A stretch of DNA of 21,930 nt from Streptosporangiaceae bacterium (GTDB lineage Bacteria; Actinomycetota; Actinomycetes; Streptosporangiales; Streptosporangiaceae): the NCBI GenBank assembly GCA_030041195.1, contig JASHOI010000057.1, forward strand, positions 1-21,930, written 5' to 3'. The notes beneath the pieces are model-generated. The model was not told where the DNA came from. It saw only the letters and a list, made by a program, of their open reading frames with translations, and made no database searches. The position numbers and the translations under genes were made by a program. Shown one piece after another: positions 1-7,002 of this stretch; position 1 is the first letter of the stretch; every line of letters begins with the position of its first letter.

Positions 1-164
1 CTGGCGGCCGGGGGCGAGACCGGCAGCGACACGCCGGCCCCTGCTGTTGCGGATGCCGGAAGCGGCTGCACCCGGCCGGCGGCTGTCGCCGCCCCGTGCG
101 GCGCTGCTGCCAGCAGGACAGCCGCTGCCGTCGCCGCAGCGGTGGTGAGGCTCCGCCGGGGCAT
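1..164 (-). CDS. Secreted protein, N-terminus only (runs off the left edge)
   Basis: From an ATG at 164-162 on the minus strand an open frame runs to the window edge without a stop (54 codons). It begins MPRRSLTTAAATAAAVLLAA, a short twin-Arg n-region followed by an Ala/Leu-rich hydrophobic core. Small residues and a Pro/Ala/Gly-rich linker come next, typical of a Sec or Tat signal peptide of an exported actinobacterial protein. A GAGG lies only 2 nt before the ATG, which is rather close for a ribosome site. It lies 60 bp downstream of the PHP hydrolase gene on the same strand and may be cotranscribed with it. The mature domain is outside the window, so no function can be given. Confidence 0.6.
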   Translation of the reverse strand, partial: MPRRSLTTAAATAAAVLLAAAPHGAATAAGRVQPLPASATAGAGVSLPVSPPAA

Positions 165-224
165 GGCCTCAGCGTATCGCCGCGGCCAGCCGGCGCCCCC
201 GCCGTACGAACGGCGCCCGGCTGC

Positions 225-1256
225 TCAAGTCAGCAGGATCGGGTTGCTGAGCGCGGCCATGTGCCCGTCGGGGTGACGCACTTCGATGCGAACGAACTGT
301 GACTCCCCGGCGCTGGTACGCCATTCCACAGCGCCTCGTCCGCTGCCGGGCAGCGCCGTCCGGTACACCGCGCCCTGGTCGGTGTGGAAGCTGACCGCAC
401 CCGATGGCACACCCCGCGCGTTTGCTTTCACGATGGCCGGCTCGCCGCAGGTGGCCAGCCGCTCACCGATCCCGGCGCTACGGTCGCCGGCGGCAGCCTG
501 GAGAGACAGGTCGACCGTTGCCGATTCGGCGATCCAGCTCCGGCCAGCGCGGATGCCGTCGAGGACCGCGCCGCTGCTCAGCTCCTCGGCCAGGACGACG
601 GTGTGCGGAACGCCGATCTGGTCTTGCAGATGAGTGTCGCTGTTCCCCAGCGCCGGCCGCCATCGTCCATCCCGGACGCCGGCAGCCAGGCCGCGACCCC
701 ATTCGGCCAGTGCGGCCTCATTGTCGGCATTCCATGGCAAGTCTGAAGCCCACCGCCCGTTCCACACCTCCACCACATCAAACCCCCGGTACGGGTACCG
801 GAACCTGCCCGAGGGCTGCGGCGCGTGCGGATGCGCCGCCACGCAGAGTCCGCCAGCCTGATGTACCTGGTCAAGATGCCGGCCAATGACGTCGTCCCGG
901 ACCCCGTACCGCCAGTCGACCAGCTGTCCGGGCTGGATGCCGAGCGCGAGCCAGTGCCCGGTTGCGGTGGTGACCTCCTCCCCCAGGATCACCAGGAGGT
1001 CATCACCGGCGTGCTCACGCCACGCACCGTGCGCGTCAGCCGTGTTGTGGTCCGTGGTCGCGATGAAATCCAGGCCAGCCGCCCGCGCACCGGCGGCGAG
1101 TTGCCCCGGCGTCAGCTTGCCATCCGAGTACACCGAATGCACGTGGCAGTCACCGCGGTACCAGCCACGTCCCCGGGCGGCCACGCGCGTCGGCGGGAAC
1201 TGGTCGCTGGCCGCTGTCATGCCGACCAGCAGACCACCCGCCCCTGCCACGAGCAA
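225..1256 (-). CDS. PHP-domain metallohydrolase (CehA/McbA-like), probably exported
   Basis: A 343-residue protein with the metal-binding motifs of the PHP phosphoesterase superfamily: GDCHVHS (D36, H38, H40), TTDHN (D69, H70), LGEE (E93-E94), AAHPH (H142) and GNSDTH (D207, H209). CehA/McbA-type members hydrolyse phosphoester or carbamate-like bonds; the substrate here is unknown. The C-terminal ~120 residues are a small beta-rich domain, as in other secreted family members. The first usable start is TTG at 1256, which leaves a cut hydrophobic segment (LVAGAGGLLVGM). The same frame is open further upstream and encodes RFPRRAVACRGIRLL just before it, a Tat-like n-region, but without ATG/GTG/TTG. 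The true start may be a non-standard codon near 1298, or there may be a small frame error. The gene lies directly downstream of the truncated PIN gene. Confidence 0.8.
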   Translation of the reverse strand: MLVAGAGGLLVGMTAASDQFPPTRVAARGRGWYRGDCHVHSVYSDGKLTPGQLAAGARAAGLDFIATTDHNTADAHGAWREHAGDDLLVILGEEVTTATGHWLALGIQPGQLVDWRYGVRDDVIGRHLDQVHQAGGLCVAAHPHAPQPSGRFRYPYRGFDVVEVWNGRWASDLPWNADNEAALAEWGRGLAAGVRDGRWRPALGNSDTHLQDQIGVPHTVVLAEELSSGAVLDGIRAGRSWIAESATVDLSLQAAAGDRSAGIGERLATCGEPAIVKANARGVPSGAVSFHTDQGAVYRTALPGSGRGAVEWRTSAGESQFVRIEVRHPDGHMAALSNPILLT

Positions 1257-1305
1257 CCGGATTCCACGGCAAGCGACGGCTCTCCGTGGGAAGCGCAGGA
1301 CATGC

Positions 1306-1629
1306 TCAGGAGAGCAGCACTTCGACCCGAATGGAGGGGTAGCGGGCGGGCGCCTTGCGGTCGAGGGTTATCAGCGTGGCGTCGCCAGCCTGGGCGAAAG
1401 CTGCCAGGTAGTCATCGGTCCACAGCTTGTGGTTCTTGTCGGCACGCGCAGAGATCGCACGCCAGACCGCATCCAGTTCGGCCGGCTCATCTGCCCATAG
1501 AACGCGCTCGTCAGCCCAGAGCCGATCGTAGATTCGCCATGCGTCGCTGCGGTCGATGGCGTCGTCGCCCATGATGGCGGGGTTGGAGAGCAGCCGGAGC
1601 AGCCCCATCTGCGTAACCCGGCTAGCCAA
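1306..1629 (-). pseudogene. PIN-domain (VapC-like) toxin, N-terminally truncated
   Basis: 107 codons from a TTG at 1629 (alternative ATG at residue 8). The sequence matches the C-terminal two thirds of a VapC-type PIN ribonuclease: RVTQMGLLRLLSNP is the usual second helix region, TDDYLAAFAQ carries the third acidic residue, and ATLITLD the fourth with the last strand. A complete PIN protein has about 130-140 residues and starts with a strand ending in DxN that supplies the first metal-binding Asp. That part, roughly 40 residues, is absent. The frame is closed upstream by the TGA that ends the preceding gene. No antitoxin gene is recognisable. An active nuclease is unlikely without the first Asp, so I read this as a deletion remnant. 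Confidence 0.7.
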
Positions 1630-1635
1630 CCGAGG

Positions 1636-2169
1636 TCAGCTCCTCGCGTGGACGGTCACGGTGTAGTCAGCCGGAATCGACACTGTGATGTTGTGGTCGC
1701 CATCTATGGTGATGATGGCGTCCCCGAGAACGGCCCGGCGGCCAGATGGGGTCTCGGTGACTGGCGCGTCCCCCTCGGCGACCTCGGACAGCGTGATGGT
1801 CTTGACGGGCCATGCCTCCCCTTGCTTCCAGGTCACGGGGGAATCTGCGCCGACCTGGCTGGCAAAGCGGGCAGAGGGGACTCCGTTGAAGCGGATCCGC
1901 TTGTTCGTGTAGCCAGGCACCCAGTCCCACGTCTTCCCGTTCTCGTCGGGGACAACGTCGAAGGCCGCGGGTGTCTTGCCCCGGAGATGAGGAAACACCG
2001 CTCCGATGCGGTCCGGGTCGAAGTCCATCTTGGTCGAGCCACCCCGGTAGGGGGACCAGTCGCCCAGCACGACATCGGCGGCGACCGACGGGTCCGCGAG
2101 GAGCTCATGGCCCCGCTGGGCAACGTTGACGATGAGGGCAAGGTCCCGCGGTGGGACGGAATCAGTCAT
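1636..2169 (-). CDS. Hypothetical protein, 177 residues
   Basis: I do not recognise this family. The start is taken as ATG 2169 because GGAAGGAGACGCC lies immediately upstream (AAGGAG 7 nt from the ATG); the frame also allows an ATG ten codons earlier without such a site. The N-terminal ~40 residues (DLALIVNVAQRGHELLADP) look helical. The middle is aromatic and polar (LGDWSPYRGGSTKMDFDPDR, TWDWVPGYTNKRIRFNG). The last 60 residues alternate hydrophobic and polar residues, as in a beta-sandwich. There is no signal peptide, membrane segment or obvious catalytic motif. It has its own promoter region with a long palindrome (see 2200-2226), and its stop codon abuts the truncated PIN gene. Coding bias is normal for the window, so it is probably a real gene. 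Confidence 0.6.
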   Translation of the reverse strand: MTDSVPPRDLALIVNVAQRGHELLADPSVAADVVLGDWSPYRGGSTKMDFDPDRIGAVFPHLRGKTPAAFDVVPDENGKTWDWVPGYTNKRIRFNGVPSARFASQVGADSPVTWKQGEAWPVKTITLSEVAEGDAPVTETPSGRRAVLGDAIITIDGDHNITVSIPADYTVTVHARS

Positions 2170-2199
2170 TGGCGTCTCCTTCCTGACTTCTTGAGACAC

Positions 2200-2226
2200 A
2201 TCATATAGCTACTCTTCGAAGAGTAG
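2200..2226 (-). promoter_or_regulatory. Promoter with 18-bp perfect palindrome (putative operator)
   Basis: On the minus strand the sequence 31-36 nt upstream of the 2169 start contains TATGAT (2205-2200), a good -10 element in an unusually AT-rich patch. Immediately upstream of it lies CTACTCTTCGAAGAGTAG (2226-2209), an 18-bp perfect palindrome. It would sit across the -10/-35 spacer, a classical position for a dimeric repressor. The -35 is weak (TTAACT or similar), so an activator or an alternative sigma factor is also possible. No adjacent regulator gene is seen. Confidence 0.5.
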
Positions 2227-2235
2227 TTAAGAGTA

Positions 2236-2350
2236 TATCTGAGGACGTGGCCCTCGGGGGCCCGGGTGGCAGCGATGAGCCAGTCGGTGAGTGCGCGGCG
2301 CTCGGCGCGCTCGGCATCCAGGAAGACGGCCATGGCGAGATAGACCAGGT
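2236..2350 (-). pseudogene. C-terminal fragment of an unknown protein (carries 38-bp repeat)
   Basis: In a different frame from the DoxX remnant, the minus strand reads LVYLAMAVFLDAERAERRALTDWLIAATRAP (given here as motif fragments LDAERAERR and ALTDWLIAATRAP). The charged helical stretch looks like the end of a coiled-coil protein. The same LDAERAERRALTDW segment occurs in the remnant at 5032-5349. It has no start of its own and no clean stop before the downstream promoter. I do not know the parent family. Confidence 0.35.
2284..2321. repeat. 38-bp perfect direct repeat, copy A
   Basis: These 38 bases are identical, in the same orientation, to 5105-5142. Similarity ends sharply on the right; on the left one mismatch is followed by three more matching bases. 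On the minus strand both copies encode LDAERAERRALTD. The copies are 2.8 kb apart, each inside a degraded gene. Confidence 0.85.
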
Positions 2351-2479
2351 CAGGCCTACCGCGCCGAGGACCTCCAGGACGGCGATGGCCTTGAGGGCGC
2401 CGGGGCTGAAGTCCTCGATCCACCCCGAACCCGGAAAGGTGGCCAGCACCCCCGCGACGATCCACAGGGCGACGTTCAT
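2344..2479 (-). pseudogene. DoxX-like membrane protein remnant, internally deleted
   Basis: Starting at ATG 2479, with AAGGAG 6 nt upstream, the frame reads MNVALWIVAGVLA and then FPGSGWIEDFSPGALKAIAVLEVLGAVGL. These are the first transmembrane helix and the conserved WxEDFSPGxxKxIGxLEVLGAxGL segment of DoxX_2-type small membrane proteins. In intact members about 20-25 residues (the rest of helix 1 and a loop with a conserved Lys/Pro segment) lie between them, and two more helices follow. Here they are missing, and after GAVGL the frame leaves the family. The gene is non-functional or at most expresses a short peptide. Confidence 0.55.
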
Positions 2480-2637
2480 CATCTGCTCCTTGGTCGAGGT
2501 AGCGCGTTCGCTTCCTGAGACAAGGCAGCAGCCACGCCCGTGACACTTCACCCCGGAGGGCGTCGCGGCAGCCACTGGAGATCGTGCAGCCGCGGGACGG
2601 GCTTGTCGGCAGAGCGGTGGTCATGATGCCGCGCATC

Positions 2638-3018
2638 GAGATCAACCGCGGACGGGTCGACGGCGAGATGGTCAAACAGTGCGCTCAGCGCCTCGCGTGG
2701 CCTGTCACGGAGCACCTCGGTCGCGATCACGAGCACCTGGCTGCGGTCGAAGTGACCGAGAAAGGTCCCGAGCTGGAAGCCGTACCGGCTTGGCCAGAGA
2801 TAACACTCTCCGATCGCGGTGGCCCCGCCGGCGCCGTCGAAGAGAGATTCATACCAGCCACGCCCGCGAGACCAGTTGTGCTCGTCTATGAGGAAGTTCG
2901 GCTCGCCGAACACCCCGCCGCGCGCAAGACAGACGTCGGGATGGTCGTCGAGGTAGTGGCCAAGACTCACGGTCCCTGCCTTCATCGCCCCGATCACCAC
3001 GAAGACGGGCACGGCGGG
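2638..3018 (-). pseudogene. Sulfotransferase remnant with in-frame internal deletion
   Basis: The frame contains VFVVIGAMKAGTVSLGHYL, the 5'-phosphosulfate-binding loop (GxxKxGTxSL) that opens PAPS-dependent sulfotransferases. It continues through HPDVCLA...EPNFLIDEHNW and GWYESLFDGA...AIGECYLWP, the usual second block. It then jumps directly to SRYGFQLGTFLGHFDRSQVLVIATEVLRDRP, which belongs near the C-terminus. About 80 residues, including the 3'-phosphate-binding Arg/Ser motif, are gone although the frame is kept. No ATG with a ribosome site lies in frame; the only upstream start is a TTG at 3192 through unlikely Arg/Pro-rich sequence. Activity is not expected. Confidence 0.65.
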
Positions 3019-3236
3019 ACGCGAATGGTTTCGCGGGCGGGCATGCGGCGGGGCATGCGGGTCACGCCGGTTGCCTCGGCGAACCCGCGGGTCAGGTGCG
3101 CTCGCTGACGCCGCACGTGCTGGCGATGCCGGGATTGGATACGGCCGACCACAGCGGCGCCTGACGCAGCCTCGTGGGTAAGGCCAGGTCAAGTCCGGAA
3201 CCGGACCGATCCGGTCACGGTCGCGGCTGGATTTGG

Positions 3237-4454
3237 TCAGCCGAGCTCGGTGCGCTGGGTATCGAGGAAGGCCTGCTCGACCGGGTTCGCCGTGAGGGCA
3301 CGCGCGGTGGCGTACGCCTCCGCGGCTTCGGCGGTGCGGCCGAGGCGGCGGAGCAGGTTGGCGCGCGACGCGTGGAACAGGTAGTAGCCGTCCAGGCCCG
3401 CAGAACGCAGGTCGTCCACCGCGGCCAGGCCAACCACGGGACCGCGGACTTCGGCGAGCGCGACTGCCCGGTTGAGCGCGACAACGGGAGTGGGCGTGAA
3501 CGCGTACAGCTGCTCGTACAGCGTGAGGATGGCGTGCCAGTCGGTGCTGTCGAAGCTGGGCGCAACGGAATGGACGGCGTTGATGGCGGCCTGAATCTGG
3601 TACGGGCCTGGGCGGTCACGCTGGACGCAAGCGCGCACGATGTCCTGGCCTTCGGCGATCAGCGCCCGGTCCCACAGTTGCCGGTCCTGATCCGCCAGAA
3701 GCACAAGAGAGCCGTCGGCGCTGACCCGGGCGGCGCTGCGCGCATGCAGCAGCAACAGCAGCGCCAGCAGCCCTTGCGCCTCCGGCTCGTCGGGCATCAG
3801 CTCGACGAGCACGCGGGCGAGCCGGATTCCCTCGGCGCACAGATCAAGCCGCATCAGCCGGCCGCCTGTGGTCGCCGCGTACCCCTCGTTGAAGATCAGA
3901 TAGACGACGGCGAGGACGGCTCTGAGACGGGCGGGAAGCTCGGCGTCGGACGGCACGCGATAGGGCACGTGAGCGTCCCTGATCTTGCGCTTGGCCCGGA
4001 CGATCCGCTGGGCCATGGTCGGCTCGGGGACGAAGAACGCCCGCGCGATCTCCGGGGTCTCGAGCCCGCCGAGCAGCCGCAATGTCAGCGCGACCTGTGC
4101 GGGCTGGTTCAGCGCCGGATGACAGCAGCTGAAGATCAGGCGCAGCCGGTCGTCGGGCACGGTCTCTTCCTCCTGCGCCGCGGCCTCAGCGGCGGCACCG
4201 TACAGGTGATGCGCTTCGGCCTGCCGCTCATCACGGACCGACTCGCGGCGGAGCCTGTCGATGGCCCGGTTCCGGGCCGTCGTGACGATCCACGCACCGG
4301 GATTGGGCGGCTGACCGTCCGACGGCCAGCGGGCGACCGCCACGGCGAACGCTTCCTGGACCGCTTCCTCGGCGGCGTCGATATCGCCGAGGAAGCGGAT
4401 CAGGGTGGCGACGCAGCGACCGTACTCATGGCGGAAGACGGCCTCGACAGTCAT
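3237..4454 (-). CDS. ECF42-type RNA polymerase sigma factor with C-terminal TPR-like extension
   Basis: 405 residues from ATG 4454. Region sigma-2 spans about residues 5-72 ([31 protein letters not shown]) and sigma-4 about 104-156 ([41 protein letters not shown]). The long C-terminal part (about 175-405) contains the YLIFNEGY motif (185-192) and repeated amphipathic helices, the DUF6596/TPR-like extension that defines the ECF42 group. That group has no anti-sigma factor, and the extension is thought to control activity. The gene starts 35 bp after the stop of a DGPF-protein gene, the diagnostic neighbour of this group. It probably directs core polymerase to TGTCGA-type promoters, including the one upstream of its own operon. 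All expected regions are intact. Confidence 0.93.
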   Translation of the reverse strand: MTVEAVFRHEYGRCVATLIRFLGDIDAAEEAVQEAFAVAVARWPSDGQPPNPGAWIVTTARNRAIDRLRRESVRDERQAEAHHLYGAAAEAAAQEEETVPDDRLRLIFSCCHPALNQPAQVALTLRLLGGLETPEIARAFFVPEPTMAQRIVRAKRKIRDAHVPYRVPSDAELPARLRAVLAVVYLIFNEGYAATTGGRLMRLDLCAEGIRLARVLVELMPDEPEAQGLLALLLLLHARSAARVSADGSLVLLADQDRQLWDRALIAEGQDIVRACVQRDRPGPYQIQAAINAVHSVAPSFDSTDWHAILTLYEQLYAFTPTPVVALNRAVALAEVRGPVVGLAAVDDLRSAGLDGYYLFHASRANLLRRLGRTAEAAEAYATARALTANPVEQAFLDTQRTELG

Positions 4455-4489
4455 TTGCGCCCGAGCCTACGGGCGCTGCACGGATACGG

Positions 4490-4876
4490 TCACCGCTCGC
4501 CGGACGAGCGATCGATCGCGTCGTCGAGGTCCCCGTCAAAGAAGGGGCGGACCTCGATGGCCCGCTGCTGAGCGGCCGCGGTCTGCTTGGCCCACTCCAG
4601 GGCCTCGTCCAGGTCGGCGGCGTTGATGATCCAGAACCCGGCGAGGTGTTCCTTGGTCTCGGTGTACGGCCCGTCGGTGATCAGGAAGTCGTTACCGGAC
4701 TGGCGCACGACGGTCGCCGACTCTGGGCCACCGTTCATTCCGCCCTGGAAAACGAACGCACCGGCGGCCCTCAGCCTCTCGCCCAGCGCGCCGACGTCAT
4801 CCCACACCCGCCGCGTCTGCTCCTCGGGAATGCGGGCGGCATAGTCGCGGTAGAGCGCGAGCAGGTACTGCGTCAT
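4490..4876 (-). CDS. DGPF (YCII-related) domain protein
   Basis: 128 residues from ATG 4876. This start is preferred over GTG 4885 because AGGAG at 4889-4885 lies 8 nt from the ATG. The fold is the YCII-related dimeric alpha-beta barrel: MTQYLLALY strand, long helix, FQGGMNGG, then ITDGPYTETKEHLAGFWI with the DGPF/Y signature at 68-71 and the conserved ETKE, and a final AIEVRPFF strand. No enzymatic role has been established for these small proteins. They are consistently the first or second gene of ECF42 sigma operons and are believed to be their main target. Here the gene precedes the sigma gene by 35 bp on the same strand, so the two are almost certainly cotranscribed. Confidence 0.92.
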   Translation of the reverse strand: MTQYLLALYRDYAARIPEEQTRRVWDDVGALGERLRAAGAFVFQGGMNGGPESATVVRQSGNDFLITDGPYTETKEHLAGFWIINAADLDEALEWAKQTAAAQQRAIEVRPFFDGDLDDAIDRSSGER

Positions 4877-4931
4877 GACGATCACTCCTGTTGGTCATCG
4901 AGGCCGGTCTGCGGCCGGCCCTCACTCCCGC

Positions 4932-4958
4932 TACGAAGTGCCCACCGCCCAATCGACA
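4932..4958 (-). promoter_or_regulatory. Candidate ECF42 promoter for the DGPF-sigma operon
   Basis: On the minus strand TGTCGA (4958-4953) is followed after 17 bp by CGTA (4935-4932). The -35 equals the TGTCGA motif reported for ECF42 targets as I recall it; the -10 of that group is CGA/TC-like, so CGT fits partly. The element ends 55 nt before the DGPF start and implies autoregulation of the operon. Confidence 0.5.
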
Positions 4959-5031
4959 CTGGCCTGCCACTTTGCCACAAACTTTGCGCTGGTCCGAGCC
5001 AGGGGCGATCAGTGACCGCAACTCTGCACGT

Positions 5032-5349
5032 CTAGGAGGCAGCGTGCAGGAGCGAGCGACAGCCGGTGGCTTTTCGCCGAAACGGCTGTCTCGTGTGCGA
5101 CCAATCGGTGAGTGCGCGGCGCTCGGCGCGCTCGGCATCCAGAGCGTCCTCGGCGTGCTCGGCGCATGCGATGGCAGCGTCGGCGAGGGAGCGGGCGTCG
5201 TCGATCTGAGCCTTGCAGGCTGCCTGGGCGGACGCGATCTCGCGGGCGGGCTGCTCAGGCGCCGCAGAGCACCGGCCCCCTGGGCCAGCGGGCCCGGCCG
5301 GGCCGGATCTTGGCGCAGGCGGAGCAGGGGCTCGTGGAACCAGCAGGCA
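5032..5349 (-). pseudogene. C-terminal fragment of an unknown coiled-coil protein
   Basis: An open stretch of 105 codons between TAA (5352-5350) and TAG (5034-5032) has no usable start codon. It begins with a Pro/Ala/Gly-rich segment. It continues as a strongly helical, charged stretch (REIASAQAACKAQIDDARSL, ADAAIACAEHAEDALDAERA, ERRALTDW) with coiled-coil character, then an Arg-rich tail. It contains the 38-bp repeat. It looks like the end of a gene whose 5' part has been lost. I cannot assign the family. Confidence 0.4.
5105..5142. repeat. 38-bp perfect direct repeat, copy B
   Basis: Identical to 2284-2321 in the same orientation. The flanks diverge at once on the right and after a few bases on the left. 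Confidence 0.85.
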
Positions 5350-5472
5350 TTATGCGCGCTCAGCGATCAAGCATCTGCTGCAACCTTGCTCAAATACTGG
5401 GGCAGAGCACTTATTCGAGCGTGCAGTATTCCCCTCGCCAGCTCCCCGTGCTTCGCCACGCTCCGACGCGGC

Positions 5473-6741
5473 TCAGGGAACTGAGCCGTCGAGCATCCAC
5501 AAAGCGGCCATCGGGAGGGCAATCAGCCTGTCCCCGAAGGAGAGTTGCTGCTCTCCGGCGTAGAGCACGAACCCGGCGCGAAAGCCGTCGCCGAGCCGGT
5601 TCGCCAGGTGGCGCAGGCCGCGGAAGTCCTCGGCTCGGACGGTCTCCGCGGCCTTGACCTCAACGCCGATCACGGCCCCAGTCGCGTGCTCCAGCACCAT
5701 GTCCACCTCCACCTGATCACGGTCACGGTAGTGGAAGAGCTGTACGGGCTCTTCGGCCCAGGTGAGCTGGCGCGCGATCTCGCCGATCGCGAAGTTCTCC
5801 AGCAGCGGCCCTACCGGGGCCACCGGATCTTTGGCTCGCTCCTCCGACATGCCGATGAGCCTGCCGCCCAGCCCAGAGTCGATCATGATCAGTTTCGGCG
5901 TGGATATCGCGCGCGTGGTCAGGTTCGATGACCATGCCGGGACGCGCTTGATCACGAAGATGAGCTCGAGCAAGTCCAGGTATCGCGACAGGGTCTGCCG
6001 CGGCAGGGCGATATCGTTCGCCATCGACTGGGCAACCGCCAAGGTTCCCATTCGGGCCGCGACAACGCTCAGCAAGCGGCGCAACTCGGCCGGCCGCTCG
6101 ATGTCGGAAATCTGCCGGACGTCACGAGACACCAGGTCGGTCACGTAGGAGTCAAAGAACCTCGCCCGCCGCCGGCCCGGGTCGCGGCGCACTGCCTCCG
6201 GGTATCCGCCACGCAGCGCCCGCGCTACATATTCGCGTTTGGTCAGCGCGCATGGCGGCATCCTGACGTTCCCGTCGAGCCGGAATACGGCATCCACGAA
6301 CCCGTCCGCAGTGGAGTCGATCTCCCCCTGCGACAGCGGCCACAACTCGATGGTCTCGGTACGTCCCGGTAGCGCATCAGGCAAGTCCCTCAGCCCCAGC
6401 AGGCGAGCCGAACCCGTCAGCAAGAACCTGCCGGGGCGCGGATCACGGTCCACCTCGCGTTTGATGGCCAGCAGCAGTTCTGGCACTCTCTGGATCTCAT
6501 CGATCATCAGCAGTCCGTCATGCCGGACGAAAGCGCTCGGGTCCACTTGCGCAGCGGCGCGTACTGCCTGGTCGTCCAGGTACAGCTCACGCGCGCCAAC
6601 CGACCGGGCGACGATCAGCTCCGCGAGCGTGCTCTTTCCGACCTGTCTGGCACCGTTCACTACCACCACACGGGTATCCACCAGCGCCTCGGCGGCCAGT
6701 TGCTCGGCGTGCCGCGCGAACAAGCCAGCCCTGATGCCCAT
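5473..6741 (-). CDS. AAA ATPase with DUF4143 C-terminal domain
   Basis: 422 residues from ATG 6741. The N-terminal AAA_14 domain has Walker A GARQVGKST (30-38), Walker B LLMIDE (77-82) followed by IQ, and the sensor-1-like LLTGSAR (107-113). The DUF4143 part begins around residue 200 with the usual SYVTDLVSRDVRQISDIER segment. It ends in a PD-(D/E)xK-like core: HYRDRDQVEVDMVLE followed by GVEVKAAE. The length and domain order are those of intact family members, which are widespread accessory genes of unknown role with high copy variability. Its stop lies in degraded sequence. Upstream are a 23-bp tandem repeat array and a 17-bp dyad that may control it. The function beyond ATP binding is unknown. 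Confidence 0.9.
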   Translation of the reverse strand: MGIRAGLFARHAEQLAAEALVDTRVVVVNGARQVGKSTLAELIVARSVGARELYLDDQAVRAAAQVDPSAFVRHDGLLMIDEIQRVPELLLAIKREVDRDPRPGRFLLTGSARLLGLRDLPDALPGRTETIELWPLSQGEIDSTADGFVDAVFRLDGNVRMPPCALTKREYVARALRGGYPEAVRRDPGRRRARFFDSYVTDLVSRDVRQISDIERPAELRRLLSVVAARMGTLAVAQSMANDIALPRQTLSRYLDLLELIFVIKRVPAWSSNLTTRAISTPKLIMIDSGLGGRLIGMSEERAKDPVAPVGPLLENFAIGEIARQLTWAEEPVQLFHYRDRDQVEVDMVLEHATGAVIGVEVKAAETVRAEDFRGLRHLANRLGDGFRAGFVLYAGEQQLSFGDRLIALPMAALWMLDGSVP

Positions 6742-6772
6742 ACAGCGACATTACCGCAGGCAGCGCCCAGGC

Positions 6773-6887
6773 ATGGGCGCTCTGCCGATAGTTTCGTGGG
6801 CGCTCTGCCGGTAGGTTCGTGGGCGCTCTGCCGATTGGCTGGTGAGCGTTCTGCCGAAAGCTGAGTGAGCGATCTGCCGCCAGTGAA
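6773..6887. repeat. Tandem array of five 23-bp units
   Basis: Units start at 6773, 6796, 6819, 6842 and 6865. The common core is GTGGGCGCTCTGCCG or GTGAGCG(T/A)TCTGCCG, followed by eight variable bases. The first three units are closest to each other and the fourth and fifth diverge. There are no unique spacers of CRISPR size. The array fills the space between the ATPase start (6741) and the dyad at 6896. Confidence 0.85.
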
Positions 6888-6895
6888 CGTACATT

Positions 6896-6912
6896 GTTGC
6901 ATCACATGCAAC
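6896..6912. promoter_or_regulatory. 17-bp dyad GTTGCAT-CAC-ATGCAAC
   Basis: Perfect 7-bp inverted arms separated by 3 bp, in locally AT-richer sequence directly next to the tandem repeats. It is a plausible binding site for a dimeric regulator of the ATPase gene. No matching regulator gene is visible. Confidence 0.5.
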
Positions 6913-6929
6913 GAACGACGGCCGCACAA

Positions 6930-6973
6930 AGCTCAGGAGGAGTGCAGATGTTGAGCTGCACCCCTCCTGAGCT
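6930..6973 (-). terminator. Hairpin terminator downstream of nrdJ
   Basis: An 18-bp stem with a single A/C mismatch (6930-6947 pairing with 6956-6973) and an 8-nt loop, starting 29 nt after the nrdJ stop codon. On the minus strand it is followed by a short TTTGTG tract, so it is a strong hairpin with a weak U-run. Confidence 0.75.
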
Positions 6974-7002
6974 GGGAACTCTTCTCCTGTCGTGATACAG
7001 AA

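Noticed and set aside
3174..4571. 465-codon plus-strand frame across the sigma factor gene
   Set aside because: Antisense shadow of the ECF42 gene, with no recognisable domain and no ribosome site.
6773..6887. CRISPR array
   Set aside because: Units are contiguous 23-mers with only about 8 variable bases, with no spacers of 25-40 bp and no cas genes.
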